From Victivallis vadensis (GTDB taxonomy: Bacteria; Verrucomicrobiota; Lentisphaeria; Victivallales; GWF2-50-93): a DNA stretch of 5,499 nucleotides. A program made the position numbers and the translations under genes. Positions 5,366 through 5,499 of this stretch are shown here, one piece after another (position 1 is the stretch's first letter; the number at the start of each line of letters is the position of its first letter). The notes below the pieces were generated by a model. It was not told where the DNA came from and made no database searches. It saw nothing but the letters and a program-made list of their open reading frames with translations. The DNA lies in contig DYRX01000274.1 of the NCBI GenBank assembly GCA_020718525.1, positions 1-5,499 on the forward strand, in the 5' to 3' direction.

Positions 5366-5458
5366 CTATTTTGCTGAAAAACTATCATCGGGAAGCTGAA
5401 GCTCCGCACAGCTTCTCAGTTTTTTCATGACTCTTATGACTTCCGCCGCGTCGCTCAT
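5366..5458 (-). pseudogene. 30-codon minus-strand ORF, possible remnant of a larger gene
   Basis: The ORF runs from ATG 5458 to TAG at 5368-5366 and reads MSDAAEVIRVMKKLRSC, then AELQLPDDSFSAK. The composition is protein-like (charged amphipathic helix). A TAG sits immediately before the ATG in frame, and all three minus frames are closed in the 41 bases beyond. AGGA lies about 6 nt upstream of the ATG. It may be a tiny gene, a truncated gene whose remainder was replaced by the sequence after 5459, or chance. No family is recognised. Confidence 0.25.
5396..5425 (+). terminator. Possible intrinsic terminator after the aldolase gene
   Basis: GAAGCT (5398-5403) pairs with AGCTTC (5410-5415) around the six-base loop CCGCAC. 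CT (5396-5397) can extend the stem to AG (5418-5419) across a small bulge. A run of six T follows (5420-5425). It lies about 105 nt after the aldolase stop. The same bases are coding in a short minus-strand ORF, so the call is not firm. Confidence 0.45.
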
Positions 5459-5499
5459 CTAGTGTCCTGTTTCCTAAATAACGATACTATGTCTCTTTA

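Noticed and set aside
823..5385. The 12-mer CTGAAAAACTAT occurs both in the palindrome (823-834) and at 5374-5385.
   Set aside because: About one or two chance 12-mer repeats are expected in a window of this size, and the surrounding bases do not match, so it is not evidence for a second palindrome copy.

Overview
The window reads as chromosomal DNA of a bacterium with a diderm-type envelope. It holds a lipoprotein with a clear lipobox, a short 4.5S-like SRP RNA without an Alu domain, Shine-Dalgarno starts and a moderate GC content. The lineage cannot be fixed from sequence alone. An arginine-phosphatase-like LMW-PTP, a B12-type radical SAM enzyme and MTA phosphorylase would fit several anaerobic groups (for example PVC bacteria or Deltaproteobacteria), but this is a guess.

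Layout. Positions 76-552 (+) encode a small secreted lipoprotein with a predicted PsbP/Mog1-like fold. The 432-nt gap 553-984 is not empty: it holds two promoter-like sites, a strong hairpin (602-631), the SRP RNA gene ffs (about 660-772) and a 57-bp MITE-like palindrome bounded by TA (779-835). Positions 836-984 show nothing convincing. Positions 985-1482 (+) encode a low-molecular-weight phosphatase whose P-loop carries the threonine typical of YwlE-type protein-arginine phosphatases. Its stop overlaps the start of a 473-aa B12-binding-domain radical SAM enzyme (1482-2903), so the two form a translationally coupled pair. A long hairpin (2902-2940) closes this unit.

The gap 2904-3209 contains a decayed 3' end of an IS630-family transposase (3063-3173). 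After it come two minus-strand genes, probably one transcript: mtnP (4551-3658, methylthioadenosine phosphorylase) and, 52 nt downstream, a 131-aa protein of unknown function with a zinc-ribbon-like cysteine pattern (3605-3210). Divergent from mtnP, across a 90-bp promoter region, lies a class II aldolase (4642-5292, +) with all zinc and catalytic residues. mtnP beside a class II aldolase suggests disposal or salvage of 5'-methylthioadenosine, either by the classical pathway (aldolase homologue = MtnB dehydratase) or by the DHAP shunt (Ald2-type aldolase). The isomerase MtnA is not in the window. The right end holds a possible terminator, a 30-codon minus-strand ORF that may be a gene remnant, and an abrupt change of sequence character near 5459.

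No overtly new system is visible. The points most worth following are the arginine-phosphatase-like/radical SAM pair, the mtnP-aldolase pair with its zinc-ribbon companion, and the TA-flanked palindrome beside ffs.
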